Notes: generated from the letters alone by a model not told the origin. Counted from the first letter of the stretch, positions 28,202 to 41,648 are shown. The stretch: DNA of 64,000 bases from Actinomycetota bacterium (GCA_020161755.1 JAIUOS010000002.1:62001-126000); one strand, 5' to 3'. A program made the numbers and translations.

Positions 28202-30850
28202 ATGAAGACAGCTGACATCCGCCAGCGCTACCTCGACTACTTCGCGGCGCGGGGGCACCAGATCGTGCCGTCCGCGCCCCTGGTCTACAACGACCCGACC
28301 CTGCTGTTCGTCAACGCCGGCATGGTGCCGTTCAAGCCGTACTTCACCGGTGCGGAGGACGCACCGTTCGACCGCGCGGTGAGCGTGCAGAAGTGCGTCC
28401 GCACCCTCGACATCGAGGAGGTGGGCAAGACCACCCGCCACGGCACGTTCTTCCAGATGAACGGCAACTTCTCCTTCGGTGACTACTTCAAGGAAGGCGC
28501 CATCGACTTCGCCTGGGAGCTGGTCACCGGCAGCCAGGCCGACGGCTTCTACGGCTTCGACCCCGACAAGGTCTGGGTCACCGTCTACCTCGACGACGAC
28601 GAGGCGGCCGCGCTGTGGCGCAAGGTCGGCGTGCCGGACGCGCGCATCCAGCGGCGGGGACTGAAGGACAACTACTGGCACATGGGCGTCCCCGGTCCCG
28701 GTGGCCCCTGCAGCGAGATCTACATCGACCGCGGCCCCGAGTTCGGCGCGGACGGTGGCCCGGTCGTGGACGAGGACCGGTTCCTGGAGATCTGGAACCT
28801 GGTGTTCCAGACCGAGGAGCTGTCCGCGGTGCGCGCGAAGGACGACTTCGACGTGGCGCGTCCGCTGCCGAGCAAGAACATCGACACCGGCATGGGGCTG
28901 GAGCGCACCGCGTACCTGCTGCAGGGCGTGGCCAACATGTACGAGATCGACGAGATCTTCCCGGTGATCGCCAAGGCGGCCGAGCTCGCCGGCAGGCCCT
29001 ACGGCACGGACGCGCAGTCCGACGTCCGGCTGCGGGTGGTGGGCGACCACGTCCGCTCGGCCCTGATGCTGATGACCGACGGCGTCACCCCCGGCAACGA
29101 GGCGCGCGGCTACGTGCTGCGCCGGCTGCTGCGCCGCAGCATCCGCTCGATGCGGCTGCTCGGCGTCAACGACCCGGTGCTGCCCGAGCTGCTGCCGGTC
29201 AGCCGCGACCTGATGGCGGCGTCGTACTCCGACGTGCTCGACCAGTGGGCGCGGGTCAGCCAGGTCGCCTACGGCGAGGAGGAGGCGTTCCGCCGCACCC
29301 TGGCCGCGGGCACCCAGATCTTCGACCTGGCCGCCGGCCAGGCGCGCGAGGCGAGCAGCACCGAGATCTCGGGCGAGCGCGCGTTCGCGCTGCACGACAC
29401 CTACGGCTTCCCGTTCGACCTGACCCTGGAGATGGCCTCCGAGCAGGGGCTGAGCGTCGACCAGGCCGGCTTCCGGCGGCTGATGCAGGAGCAGAAGGAC
29501 CGTGCCCGCGCCGACGCGAGGGCGAAGAAGGGCGCGGCCGTCGCCACCGAGGCCTACCGGACGCTGCGCGCGGCGGGCGAGGTGCCGTTCCTGGGCTTCA
29601 CCGACCTGACCTCGGACGCGCACGTGCGCGGAATCGTCGCGGACGGCCAGCTGGTCGACCGCGCGCAGCCCGGGGACGTGGTCGAGGTCGTGCTCGACCG
29701 GACGCCGTTCTACGCCGAGGCCGGCGGCCAGGACGCCGACAGCGGCCTGATCACCGGTGACGGCCTCAGCCTGGAGGTGCTGGACGTGCAGCGTCCGGTG
29801 CAGGGGCTGGTGGTCCACAAGGTGCGGGTCGACGACGGCGAGCTGGCCACCGGGTCGCGCGTGGTCGCGGCGGTGGACGCGCTCGCGCGGGCGGGCGCCT
29901 GCCAGGCACACACCGCCACCCACATAGTGAACGCGGCGCTGCGGCAGCTGCTCGGCGAGTCGACCCACCAGGCCGGCTCGTACAACAAGCCGGGCTACCT
30001 GCGCTTCGACTTCAACGCCTCCGCGGCGCTCAGCCACGGCCTGAAGGAGGAGCTGGAGGGCGTCGCGAACGAGGCGATCCGCGCCGACTACGAGGTCACC
30101 GCGACCGAGATGCCGCTCGCGCAGGCGAAGGCGCTCGGCGCGCAGGCGATGTTCGGCGAGAAGTACGGCGACGTCGTCCGCATGGTCGAGCTCGGCGGCC
30201 CGTGGTCGCGCGAGCTGTGCGGAGGCACCCACGTGGAGCGCACCGCCCAGATCGGGCTGCTGAGCCTGCTGGGCGAGTCGTCGGTGGGTTCGGGCCTGCG
30301 CCGGGTCGAGGCGTTCGTCTCGGCGGACGCGTTCGCGCACCTGGCGAAGGAGCGGGCGCTGGTCGCCGGCCTGGCCGACCTGCTGAAGGTGCAGCCCGAC
30401 CAGCTGACCGACCGTGTCGCGCGGCTGGTGGCCCAGGTGAAGGCGGCCGAGAAGGAGATCGCCACCCTGCGCAGCCGCGAGTTGCTGGCCGACGTGCCCG
30501 CGCTGGTCGCCGGCGCCGAGCAGGTGGGGGGCTACGAACTCGTCGCGAGGCACCTGCCGGGCACCGGCGCGGACGATCTGCGCACGCTGGCGATGGAGGC
30601 CCGCGGGTCCTTCGGTGCGCGTCCGGGCGTGGTGGCGCTGGTCGGCGGGGACACCAAGCCGGTGCTGATCGTGGCCACGACCGAGGCGGCTCGCGCGCTC
30701 GGGGCGAAGGCGGGTGCCCTGGTGGGCGTCGGCGCCGCGTCCCTCGGCGGGCGCGGTGGCGGTCGCGACGACCTCGCCCAGGGCGGCGGTGCGGACGCGG
30801 ACGCGGCCCCGAAGGCGCTCGCCGACATCCGCGCGGCGCTGGCGGGCTGA
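28202..30850 (+). CDS. alaS: Alanine-tRNA ligase
   Basis: The 882-residue enzyme charges tRNA(Ala) and edits Ser- and Gly-tRNA(Ala). Class II motifs lie in the N-terminal 250 residues (VQKCVRTLDIEEVGKT, GNFSFGDYFKE, GPGGPCSEIY). The editing domain carries the zinc-binding HTATHIVNAAL and ELCGGTHVERT motifs, and a C-Ala domain with SLGGRGGGRDDLAQGGG closes it. An AAGGACA ribosome site precedes ATG 28202. Confidence 0.97.
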   Translation: MKTADIRQRYLDYFAARGHQIVPSAPLVYNDPTLLFVNAGMVPFKPYFTGAEDAPFDRAVSVQKCVRTLDIEEVGKTTRHGTFFQMNGNFSFGDYFKEGAIDFAWELVTGSQADGFYGFDPDKVWVTVYLDDDEAAALWRKVGVPDARIQRRGLKDNYWHMGVPGPGGPCSEIYIDRGPEFGADGGPVVDEDRFLEIWNLVFQTEELSAVRAKDDFDVARPLPSKNIDTGMGLERTAYLLQGVANMYEIDEIFPVIAKAAELAGRPYGTDAQSDVRLRVVGDHVRSALMLMTDGVTPGNEARGYVLRRLLRRSIRSMRLLGVNDPVLPELLPVSRDLMAASYSDVLDQWARVSQVAYGEEEAFRRTLAAGTQIFDLAAGQAREASSTEISGERAFALHDTYGFPFDLTLEMASEQGLSVDQAGFRRLMQEQKDRARADARAKKGAAVATEAYRTLRAAGEVPFLGFTDLTSDAHVRGIVADGQLVDRAQPGDVVEVVLDRTPFYAEAGGQDADSGLITGDGLSLEVLDVQRPVQGLVVHKVRVDDGELATGSRVVAAVDALARAGACQAHTATHIVNAALRQLLGESTHQAGSYNKPGYLRFDFNASAALSHGLKEELEGVANEAIRADYEVTATEMPLAQAKALGAQAMFGEKYGDVVRMVELGGPWSRELCGGTHVERTAQIGLLSLLGESSVGSGLRRVEAFVSADAFAHLAKERALVAGLADLLKVQPDQLTDRVARLVAQVKAAEKEIATLRSRELLADVPALVAGAEQVGGYELVARHLPGTGADDLRTLAMEARGSFGARPGVVALVGGDTKPVLIVATTEAARALGAKAGALVGVGAASLGGRGGGRDDLAQGGGADADAAPKALADIRAALAG

Positions 30851-30852
30851 GC

Positions 30853-31335
30853 GTGCGGCGCGGCGTCCGCCTCGCCCTCGACTGGGGACGGGCACGGATC
30901 GGGGTGGCCGCGAGCGACCCCGACGGCATCCTGGCCCACCCGGTCGAGACCGTTCCCGCGGGCGACGCCGCGGTCGGTCGCGTCCAGCAACTGGTGGCCG
31001 AGTACGAGCCGCTCGAGGTCGTGCTCGGCCTGCCGCGCAACCTCGCCGGCGTCGAGGGGCCGGCGGCGGATGCGATGCGCGAGGTCGCCGGACACCTCGC
31101 GGCGGCGCTGCCCGGTGTGCCGATCCGGCTCGTCGATGAGAGACTGACCACCGTCACCGCGTCCCGGCAGCTCCAGGGGGCGGGACGCAACACCAGGCGC
31201 CAGCGCCGTGTCATCGACCAGGCGGCCGCCGTGGCACTCTTGGAGCAGGCCTTGCAGCACGAACGGACAACCGGCCGGGCACCGGGGGAGTTGGTCCCCA
31301 CGCCCGACCCAGGAAGGACTCCAGCGGATGAGTAG
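30853..31335 (+). CDS. ruvX: YqgF/RuvX family RNase H-like nuclease
   Basis: The 160-residue protein is a RuvC-like nuclease implicated in pre-16S rRNA 5' processing. Acidic sites are in LALDWGRARIGVA, EVVLGLPRNL and LVDERLTTVTA, with a final DQAAAVALLEQAL. GTG 30853 begins just after the alaS stop, and the gene overlaps mltG by eight bases. Alternative roles as a junction resolvase are debated for the family. Confidence 0.93.
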   Translation: MRRGVRLALDWGRARIGVAASDPDGILAHPVETVPAGDAAVGRVQQLVAEYEPLEVVLGLPRNLAGVEGPAADAMREVAGHLAAALPGVPIRLVDERLTTVTASRQLQGAGRNTRRQRRVIDQAAAVALLEQALQHERTTGRAPGELVPTPDPGRTPADE

Positions 31336-32491
31336 CCGATTCCCCGGGGAGATCAGGGACCCCGAGACCGGGAAGCTCGACCTCAAGGAGGTCTGGTACA
31401 AGGTGCGCTCGGCGTTCGCCGTGCTGCTGTCGCTGGCGGTGTTCGTCGGCGGCGGCTGGTTCGTCTACAACAAGGCCCACGACTCCTGGATGGACTACCG
31501 CACCGCCGAGGACTACATCGGCGAGGGCGTCGCACCGGTCGAGGTGACGATCCCGTCCGGGTCGACCACCACCCAGATCGCGAACATCCTGCTCCAGGCC
31601 GACGTCGTGAAGACTGCCAAGGCGTTCACCCGCGAAGCGGCGTCCAACCCCGACTCGGCGGGCATCCAGGCCGGCCGCTACAACCTGCGCACCCAGCTGC
31701 CGGCCAAGACCGCCCTGGCGATGCTGCTGAACCCGAAGAACCAGATCCACAACCGGATGACCCTGCGCGACGGCCTGCGGATGAGCGAGGCCGTGACCGC
31801 GATGGCGAAGGCCACGAAGCTGCCGAAGAAGGACTTCCAGAAGTTGCTGAAGAACTGGAAGAAGCTCGGCCTGCCGACCTGGGCCAAGCGCGGGGCGGAA
31901 GGCTTCCTGTTCCCGGACACCTACGAACTCGCTGACAAGCCGACGGCCAAGTCGGTGCTGAAGTCGATCACCACCAACTTCACCAACGTCACCAACGACA
32001 TCCAGTTCGTGGACGGCGCCAACGCGCTCGGCTACACGCCCTACCAGGTGCTGGTGATGGCGAGCATCATCCAGCGCGAGGCCGGTCCGAACCCCGACGA
32101 CCTGCCGAAGATCGCCCGGGTGTTCTACAACCGACTCGACCCGAAGCTGTGGCCCGGTAACCAGCTGCAGTCGGACGCGACCGTCGCCTACGCCAACAAC
32201 ATCACCGGCCGCGTGTACACGACCGACGCCGAGCGCGCGCTGAAGTCGCCGTACAACACGTACTACATCAAGGGCCTGCCGGTCGGACCGATCACCTCGC
32301 CGTCGAAGAAGGCGATGGAGGCGGCGCTGCACCCGGCCGACGGCAACTGGACGTTCTTCACGGTCGTCAACCTCGACACCGGCGAGACGGCGTTCGCCGA
32401 CAACATCAACGACCAGAACGCGAATGCGGCCAAGCTCCAGGCGTGGTGCCAGGAGTCGCAGGCCAACCGCGACAAGTGCAACGGGAAGTAG
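31328..32491 (+). CDS. mltG: Endolytic murein transglycosylase
   Basis: The 387-residue YceG-family enzyme cuts nascent glycan strands at the outer face of the membrane. A cytoplasmic stub is followed by one membrane helix (about 28-47), a LysM-like region, and the catalytic domain with the glutamate in [10 protein letters not shown] and the conserved ARVFYNRL and [10 protein letters not shown]. The reading frame is open upstream, but ATG 31328 within the end of ruvX gives the family N-terminus. aroE, which often follows mltG in actinobacteria, is absent. Confidence 0.94.
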   Translation: MSSRFPGEIRDPETGKLDLKEVWYKVRSAFAVLLSLAVFVGGGWFVYNKAHDSWMDYRTAEDYIGEGVAPVEVTIPSGSTTTQIANILLQADVVKTAKAFTREAASNPDSAGIQAGRYNLRTQLPAKTALAMLLNPKNQIHNRMTLRDGLRMSEAVTAMAKATKLPKKDFQKLLKNWKKLGLPTWAKRGAEGFLFPDTYELADKPTAKSVLKSITTNFTNVTNDIQFVDGANALGYTPYQVLVMASIIQREAGPNPDDLPKIARVFYNRLDPKLWPGNQLQSDATVAYANNITGRVYTTDAERALKSPYNTYYIKGLPVGPITSPSKKAMEAALHPADGNWTFFTVVNLDTGETAFADNINDQNANAAKLQAWCQESQANRDKCNGK

Positions 32492-32495
32492 CCGG

Positions 32496-33683
32496 ATGCT
32501 GCGCTACCTGACCGCTGGGGAGTCCCACGGCCGCGCCCTGGTGGCCACGATCGAGGGTATCCCGGCCCACGTCGCGCTGACCTCCACCGAGGTCTCGGAC
32601 GCGCTGGCGCGCCGCCGGCTGGGCACCGGGCGGGGCGCCCGGATGAAGTTCGAGGCCGACGAGGTGACGATGCTGGCCGGCGTCCGCCACGGGGAGACCC
32701 TCGGGTCGCCGATCGCGATCATGGTCGGCAACTCGGAGTGGCCGAAGTGGGAGACGGTGATGGCGCCCGACCCGGTGCCCGCCGAGGAGCTGGAGGCGCA
32801 GGCCCGCAACGCGGCCCTGACCCGTCCGCGGCCCGGCCACGCCGACCTGTCCGGCATGCAGAAGTACGACTGGGACGAGGCCCGGCCGATCCTGGAACGC
32901 GCCTCCGCCCGGGAGACCGCCGCCCGGGTGGCGCTCGGCCAGGTCGCGAAGAACTTCCTCGAACAGGCCTTCGGCATCCGGGTGTTCAGCCACGTCGTGC
33001 GGATCGGCGCGGCCGAGAGCACCGCGACGCTGCTGCCGGCGCCCGAGGACCTGCCCGCGATCGACGCCTCGCCCGTCCGCTGCTTCGACGCCACGGCCGC
33101 GGAGGCGATGCTGACCGAGATCGACGCGGCGAAGTCCGAGGGCGACACCCTCGGCGGCGTGGTCGAGGTGCTGGCCTACGCCCTGCCGCCCGGGCTCGGT
33201 TCGCACAGCCAGGGCGATCGCCGCCTGGACGCGCGCCTGGCCGGCGCGCTGATGGGCATCCAGGCGATCAAGGGCGTCGAGGTCGGCGACGGGTTCGCCC
33301 TCGCCGCCACCCGCGGCAGCCTCGCCCACGACGAGATGCTGCCCGGCGACGGCGGCGTCCACCGCCTCTCCAACCGCTCCGGCGGCACCGAGGGCGGCAT
33401 GAGCAACGGCGAGGTGCTGCGCGTCCGGGCCGCGATGAAGCCGATCGCGACCGTCCCGCGGGCCCTGCGCACCGTGGACGTCACCACCGGCGAGGCCGCT
33501 CAGGCCCACCACCAGCGCTCGGACGTCTGCGCGGTGCCGGCCGCCGGCGTGGTCGCCGAGGCGATGGTCGCCCTCGTCCTCGCCGAGCTGGCACTGGAGA
33601 AGTTCGGCGGCGACTCGCTGGCCGAGACCCGGCGCAACCATGCCGGCTACCTGGCCCGGCTGGCCGAGCGGAACCTGGGTTGA
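32496..33683 (+). CDS. aroC: Chorismate synthase
   Basis: The 395-residue enzyme makes chorismate from EPSP using reduced FMN. Signatures are [15 protein letters not shown] at the start, [28 protein letters not shown], and the [13 protein letters not shown] block. It begins 4 nt after the mltG stop and overlaps aroK. As in other bacteria it is monofunctional and needs a separate flavin reductase. Confidence 0.98.
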   Translation: MLRYLTAGESHGRALVATIEGIPAHVALTSTEVSDALARRRLGTGRGARMKFEADEVTMLAGVRHGETLGSPIAIMVGNSEWPKWETVMAPDPVPAEELEAQARNAALTRPRPGHADLSGMQKYDWDEARPILERASARETAARVALGQVAKNFLEQAFGIRVFSHVVRIGAAESTATLLPAPEDLPAIDASPVRCFDATAAEAMLTEIDAAKSEGDTLGGVVEVLAYALPPGLGSHSQGDRRLDARLAGALMGIQAIKGVEVGDGFALAATRGSLAHDEMLPGDGGVHRLSNRSGGTEGGMSNGEVLRVRAAMKPIATVPRALRTVDVTTGEAAQAHHQRSDVCAVPAAGVVAEAMVALVLAELALEKFGGDSLAETRRNHAGYLARLAERNLG

Positions 33684-34183
33684 GCCGTCCCGACCTCGTG
33701 CTGGTCGGCATCCCCGGCTCCGGGAAGTCCACCGTCGCCGCCCTGCTGGCCGCGCAGCGCCACCTGCCGCTGGTCGACGTCGACGACATGGTCGAGGACG
33801 CCCTCGGCGCCCCCGCCGAGGAGGTCTTCGCCACCGGCGAGGCCCACTACCGCGAGGTCGAGGAGGGGGTCAGCCTGGCTGCCCTGCAGCTGCCCGGCGT
33901 GGTCGCCCTGGGCAGCGGGGCGGTCGATTCCCGGGCGGTCCGGGAGGCACTCGCCGGCATCGACGTGGTGTGGCTGCGCACCTCGGTGACGGTCGCGACG
34001 AGGCGCTTGGGCATGAACAGCCTCGGAATGGCTGCACTGGTCGCCATCCGGGATCGGATGGATCGTATGCTCGCCGAACGGGCACCCTGTTACGCGGCGG
34101 TGGCCACCTTCGTGGTGGACACCGACCGGCTGACCGCCGAGCAGGTGGCTGCCGACATCTCCGGACGAGGAGCGGGACGATGA
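33680..34183 (+). CDS. aroK: Shikimate kinase with an atypical lid
   Basis: The 167-residue kinase phosphorylates shikimate. The Walker A loop GIPGSGKST (10-18), VDVDD (32-36), Arg58 in AHYREVE and Arg134 in AERAPCY match shikimate kinases. The LID normally carries an Arg-Pro pair (VRPLL in the tuberculosis enzyme, with catalytic Arg117), but here reads [10 protein letters not shown] at 113-122, so both residues are missing. The GGG loop is GSG. TTG 33680, overlapping the aroC stop, is the only start that keeps the first strand. Context supports the pathway role; activity is uncertain. Confidence 0.9.
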   Translation: MSRPDLVLVGIPGSGKSTVAALLAAQRHLPLVDVDDMVEDALGAPAEEVFATGEAHYREVEEGVSLAALQLPGVVALGSGAVDSRAVREALAGIDVVWLRTSVTVATRRLGMNSLGMAALVAIRDRMDRMLAERAPCYAAVATFVVDTDRLTAEQVAADISGRGAGR

Positions 34184-35265
34184 CCTGGGTGCCGATCGAC
34201 GTGGCGACCGAACAGCCCTACCAGGTGCTGATCGGGGCGGGCGTCTCGAGCCTGCTGCCGCAGTTCCTCGACGGGGTCGAACGCGTCGCCGTGATCCACC
34301 CGCCGGGCCTGGCGTCCCTGCTGCCCGCGATCACCACCGGCCTCGACCAGCAGGTGACCGCGATCCGCGTGCCCGAGGCCGAGGCGGGCAAGACCGCCGA
34401 GGTGCTGGAAGGCTGCTGGGAGGCCCTCGCCGGCGCCGGCTTCACCCGCTCGGACGCGATCCTCGGCCTGGGCGGGGGAGCGACCACCGATCTCGCCGGG
34501 TTCGTCGCCGCCACCTGGCTGCGCGGCGTCCGGTACGTCGCCCTGCCCACCTCGCTGCTGGCGATGGTGGACGCGGCCGTCGGCGGCAAGACCGGCATCA
34601 ACCTGTCGGCCGGCAAGAACCTGGTCGGCGCGTTCCACGAGCCGTTCACCGTGCTCGGCGACCTCGACTTCCTGGCGACCCTGCCGCCGAGCGAGCTGCG
34701 CTCTGGCATGGCGGAGGTGCTGAAGTGCGGCTTCATCGCCGACCCCAGCATCCTCGACGACTTCCAGGCCGACCCGGTGCAGGCGCTCGAGCCGACCAGC
34801 GAGCTGCAGGCGACCCTGATCCGGCGGGCGGTCGCGGTGAAGGCCGCCGTGGTCGCGGCCGACCTGCGCGAGCGCACGTCCGCGGGCTCCGACATCGGCC
34901 GGGAGGCGCTGAACTACGGTCACACGCTCGGCCACGCGATCGAGCGGCAGGAGCACTTCTCGTGGCGCCACGGCCAGGCGGTGTCGGTCGGCATGGTGTT
35001 CGCGGCCGAGGTGGCCCGCCGGCTCGGCCTGGTGGACGACGACCTGGTGGCCCGGCACCGTCGGGTGCTCGAACTGGCCGGCCTGCCGATCCGCTACCCG
35101 GAGGGCACCTGGCTCACCCTGCGCGACACGATGAGCCTGGACAAGAAGTCGCGCGGCTCGAGCCTGCGGTTCGTGCTGCTGAACGGCCTGGCCGCGCCGA
35201 CGATCGTGGCCGACCCGCCCGAAGGTGTGCTCGCCGACGCGTTCCTCGGGCTGAACGCGCTCTGA
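34180..35265 (+). CDS. aroB: 3-dehydroquinate synthase
   Basis: The 361-residue NAD+- and zinc-dependent enzyme converts DAHP to 3-dehydroquinate. NAD-binding GGGATTDLAGFVAATWLRG, VDAAVGGKTGINLSAGKN, the active-site EVLKCGFIAD, and zinc ligands in NYGHTLGHAIE and WRHGQAVSVGM are all present. It overlaps aroK by four bases and shares its stop with the next gene's start. aroQ, the usual next step in this locus, is not here. Confidence 0.97.
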   Translation: MTWVPIDVATEQPYQVLIGAGVSSLLPQFLDGVERVAVIHPPGLASLLPAITTGLDQQVTAIRVPEAEAGKTAEVLEGCWEALAGAGFTRSDAILGLGGGATTDLAGFVAATWLRGVRYVALPTSLLAMVDAAVGGKTGINLSAGKNLVGAFHEPFTVLGDLDFLATLPPSELRSGMAEVLKCGFIADPSILDDFQADPVQALEPTSELQATLIRRAVAVKAAVVAADLRERTSAGSDIGREALNYGHTLGHAIERQEHFSWRHGQAVSVGMVFAAEVARRLGLVDDDLVARHRRVLELAGLPIRYPEGTWLTLRDTMSLDKKSRGSSLRFVLLNGLAAPTIVADPPEGVLADAFLGLNAL

Positions 35266-35933
35266 TGTACATCCCGGCCCACTTCGCGATGACGCCGGAC
35301 CAGATCGGGGTGGTGCTGGCGTCCGGGGCGGCCGGCGACCTGGTCACGCACACTGCGGACGGGTTGGTGGCCACCTTCGTCCCGATGCTCTTCGACGGCG
35401 ACGGCGGCCCGCTCGGCAGCCTGGTCGGCCACCTGTCGCTGGTCAACGACCAGTGGCGGCCCGCAGCCGAGGGCCCGACGCCGGCACTGTTCATCCTCCA
35501 CGGGCCCGGTGACTACGTGCAGGCCGAGTGGCTGAGCACCCCCGGCTCGCCGAACGTGCCCACCTGGAACTACGTCACCGTGCACGCCTGGGGCGACCTC
35601 GTGGCCCACCGCGACCCCGCCTGGGTGCGGGACGCCGTCCGTCGGCTCAGCGCCGCGCACGGCGACGCGTCCATCGACGACCTGCCCGCCGGCGAGGTCG
35701 ACACCCTGCTGCGGGCCATCGTCGGCGTCGAACTGCGCATCACCAGGCTGGACGGCAAGGCCAAGATGAGCCAGAACAAGCGGCCCCAGGTCGTCGGCCA
35801 GGTCATCGACGGCCTCCGCACCGCCGGGGGAGACGACACCGCCGACTGGATGGCCGAGCACTCCCTTCCCCGCGCCCAGGCGAAGGCCGACCTCCTCGCC
35901 GGCCTGCGCGCGTCCCGCACCCCCGATTCGTGA
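35265..35933 (+). CDS. PaiB-type FMN-binding protein
   Basis: The 222-residue product matches the FMN-binding split-barrel PaiB family (N-terminus MYIPAHFAM, GHLSLVNDQWR, VPTWNYVTVHAWGDL, ELRITRLDGKAKMSQNK). B. subtilis PaiB is called a negative regulator of degradative enzymes and sporulation, but many homologues are probably flavin-dependent enzymes. It is translationally coupled to aroB (TGATG). A link to chorismate synthase's need for reduced flavin is tempting but only an inference. Confidence 0.9.
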   Translation: MYIPAHFAMTPDQIGVVLASGAAGDLVTHTADGLVATFVPMLFDGDGGPLGSLVGHLSLVNDQWRPAAEGPTPALFILHGPGDYVQAEWLSTPGSPNVPTWNYVTVHAWGDLVAHRDPAWVRDAVRRLSAAHGDASIDDLPAGEVDTLLRAIVGVELRITRLDGKAKMSQNKRPQVVGQVIDGLRTAGGDDTADWMAEHSLPRAQAKADLLAGLRASRTPDS

Positions 35934-35942
35934 CCCCCACCC

Positions 35943-35996
35943 CCGACTTGTCAGAATCTGGGAACGCTATGGCGACCCCAGATTCTGACAAGTCGG
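35943..35996. terminator. 20-bp perfect hairpin after the aro cluster
   Basis: Arms 35943-35962 and 35977-35996 (CCGACTTGTCAGAATCTGGG and its complement) flank a 14-nt loop. It starts 10 nt after the PaiB stop and precedes the efp promoter, with no U-tract. Confidence 0.6.
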
Positions 35997-36006
35997 AGGG
36001 GGCCGC

Positions 36007-36012
36007 TAGACT
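36007..36012 (+). promoter_or_regulatory. Candidate -10 element of efp-nusB
   Basis: TAGACT lies about 43 nt before the efp GTG; AAAGGTGG serves as ribosome site. Confidence 0.45.
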
Positions 36013-36054
36013 GAGCGGTCGCGAACGACGTGAGACGAACAAAGGTGGGCGGCA

Positions 36055-36618
36055 GTGGGCACGGCATCAACCAATGACCTGAAGAACGGCATGGTCCTCG
36101 ACATCGACGGACAACTCTGGACCGTGATCTGGTTCCAGCACCACAAGCCGGGCAAGGGCAACACCGTCGTGCGCAGCAAGCTCAAGCACGTGCTGTCCGG
36201 CAAGGTCGTCGACCGCACCTTCAACTCCGACACCAAGGTGGAGACCGCCAGCGTCGACCGTCGCGAGATGCAGTATCTGTACCACGACGGCGAGAACTAC
36301 GTCTTCATGGACAACGACACCTACGACCAGCTCAACCTGAGCGAGGACGTGGTCGGGGACGCCAAGAACTACCTGCTCGAGAACGGCGTGGCCACCGTCG
36401 CGCTGCACGAGGGCAACCCGCTGTTCATCGACATGCCGACCTCGGTCGAGCTGGAGATCACCTACACCGAGCCGGGCCTCCAGGGCGACCGCTCGACCGG
36501 CGGCACCAAGCCCGCCACCGTCGAGACCGGCCTGCAGATCCAGGTGCCGCTGTTCATCACCACCGGTGAGCGCGTGAAGGTGGACACCCGCGACGGCAGC
36601 TACCTCGGCCGGGTCTGA
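36055..36618 (+). CDS. efp: Elongation factor P
   Basis: The 187-residue factor relieves ribosome stalling at proline runs. The tip loop reads HHKPGKGN with the functional lysine in the PGKG context of actinobacterial EF-P, probably unmodified. The three beta-barrel domains are complete, ending in [17 protein letters not shown] 36055 gives the actinobacterial N-terminus ([12 protein letters not shown]). nusB follows directly. Confidence 0.97.
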   Translation: MGTASTNDLKNGMVLDIDGQLWTVIWFQHHKPGKGNTVVRSKLKHVLSGKVVDRTFNSDTKVETASVDRREMQYLYHDGENYVFMDNDTYDQLNLSEDVVGDAKNYLLENGVATVALHEGNPLFIDMPTSVELEITYTEPGLQGDRSTGGTKPATVETGLQIQVPLFITTGERVKVDTRDGSYLGRV

Positions 36619-37056
36619 GTGACCCCGACCGACTCCGTCCGGCGGGCACCGTCCCGCACCAAGGCCCGCAAGCGGGCGCTCGACATCCTGTTCGAGGCCG
36701 ACCTGCGTGAGGTGCCGGCGCTGGAGGTGCTGGCCGCCCACACCGCGGAGGCCGACCCGGCGGTCCGTCCGTTCACGGCCGAACTGGTCGAGGGCGTGAT
36801 CGCCCACCGCGACGAGCTGGACGCCCTCGTCGGCGCCCACCTGCCGTCCGGCTGGACGCTGGACCGGATGCCGCGGGTCGACCGCAACCTCGCCCGGCTC
36901 GCCGCCTACGAGGCACTGCACACCACCACGGACGCGGCCGTCGCGATCGCCGAGTGCCTGCTGCTCGCGACCGAGCTGTCCACCGACGACTCCCCGGCAC
37001 TGCTCAACGGCGTGCTGGGTGCGGTCGTCCGCGACGCCGACCCGGCGCGTTCGTGA
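36619..37056 (+). CDS. nusB: Transcription antitermination factor NusB
   Basis: The 145-residue helical protein binds boxA of rRNA leaders with NusE. Family marks are SRTKARKRALDILFEAD, WTLDRMPRVDRNLARLAAYE and STDDSPALLNGVLGAV. GTG 36619 abuts the efp stop, so the two are co-translated. Confidence 0.96.
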   Translation: MTPTDSVRRAPSRTKARKRALDILFEADLREVPALEVLAAHTAEADPAVRPFTAELVEGVIAHRDELDALVGAHLPSGWTLDRMPRVDRNLARLAAYEALHTTTDAAVAIAECLLLATELSTDDSPALLNGVLGAVVRDADPARS

Positions 37057-37092
37057 ACTCGGGCGGCCCCCGAAGGGTCGCCCGCGCTTTGC

Positions 37093-37098
37093 TAAGGT
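37093..37098 (+). promoter_or_regulatory. Candidate -10 element of the car-pyr operon
   Basis: TAAGGT lies 45 nt before carA, in the 87-nt gap after nusB. GAAGGA precedes the start. I found no PyrR-type or attenuator structure in this short leader. Confidence 0.35.
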
Positions 37099-37143
37099 CA
37101 ACCCGGCCCGCGACCAGATCGCACCCGCGAGTGAAGGACGTCC

Positions 37144-38315
37144 ATGCACAGCAGCCTCTTCTCCGCCCAACAGGTCCCCGCACTCCTCGTGCTGGAGGAC
37201 GGTCGGTCATTTCGAGGCATTTCCTTCGGCGCACAGGGCGAGACCTTCGGTGAGGCGGTCTTCTCCACCGGCATGTCCGGCTACCAGGAGACCCTGACCG
37301 ACCCCAGCTACCACCGCCAGGTCGTGGTCGCCACCGCGCCGCACATCGGCAACACCGGCTGGAACGACGAGGACGACGAGTCCGGCCAGATCTGGGTGGC
37401 CGGCTACGTGGTGCGCGACCTGTCCCGCGTCCGCTCGAACTGGCGCTCCAACCGTTCGCTGGACGCCGAGCTGCGCGCGCAGGGCGTGGTGGGAATCGCC
37501 GAGGTCGACACCCGCGCGCTCACCCGTCACCTGCGGGAGCGCGGCGCGATGCGGGTGGGCATCTCCACCACCGAACTCGACCCCGCCAAGCTGCTCGAAA
37601 GGGTGCTGCAGGCGCCGCCGATGGCCGGGGCGAACCTGGTCGCGGACGTGACCGTGCTCCAGCCGGAGGTCACCGAGGCGATGGGGGAGAAGCGGTTCAC
37701 CGTGGCCGCGATCGACCTCGGCATCAAGGACATGACGCCGACCCGGATGTCCGAGCGGGGCATCGAGGTGCACCTCCTGCCGGCCGGCGCAGGCATCGAG
37801 CAGGTGCGCGCGCTCGGCCCCGACGGCGTGTTCTTCTCCAACGGCCCCGGCGACCCGGCGGCCGCCGACGAGGCGGTGGCGCTGCTGACGCAGGTGCTGG
37901 ACGCCGGCCTGCCCTACTTCGGGATCTGCTTCGGCAACCAGATCTTCGGCCGCGCCCTCGGCTTCGGCACCTACAAGCTGAAGTACGGCCACCGCGGCAT
38001 CAACCAGCCGGTGATGGACCTGACCACCCGCAAGGTGGAGATCACCGCCCAGAACCACGGCTTCGCGGTCGACGCCCCGCTCGACCGTGCCACCCCCACC
38101 CGTTGGGGGGAGGCGAGGGTGTCCCACGTCTGCCTCAACGACGACGTGGTCGAGGGTCTCGAACTGCGCTCCGCGGACGGCGCCCTGCTCGGCTTCTCCG
38201 TGCAGTACCACCCGGAGGCCGCGGCCGGCCCGCACGACGCCGCCTACCTGTTCGACCGCTTCGTCGACATGATGGCCGTCCGAGCCGCCAGCACCACCGC
38301 GGAGGAGAACGCCTG

Positions 38316-38316
<1 letters not shown>
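37144..38316 (+). CDS. carA: Carbamoyl-phosphate synthase small subunit
   Basis: The 390-residue glutaminase subunit releases ammonia for CarB. Catalytic Cys is in [12 protein letters not shown], and the His/Glu pair is in [13 protein letters not shown]. The N-terminal CPSase domain has [20 protein letters not shown] 37144 has a good ribosome site. The pyrR-pyrB-pyrC genes that often precede carA in actinobacteria are not present here. Confidence 0.97.

Positions 38317-41647
<3,331 letters not shown>

Positions 41648-41648
<1 letters not shown>

Noticed and set aside
38085-38125. C-run/G-run pair in carA as a possible inserted hairpin
   Set aside because: The encoded segment matches the normal length and layout of CarA before the VSHVCLNDD block, so there is no sign of insertion.
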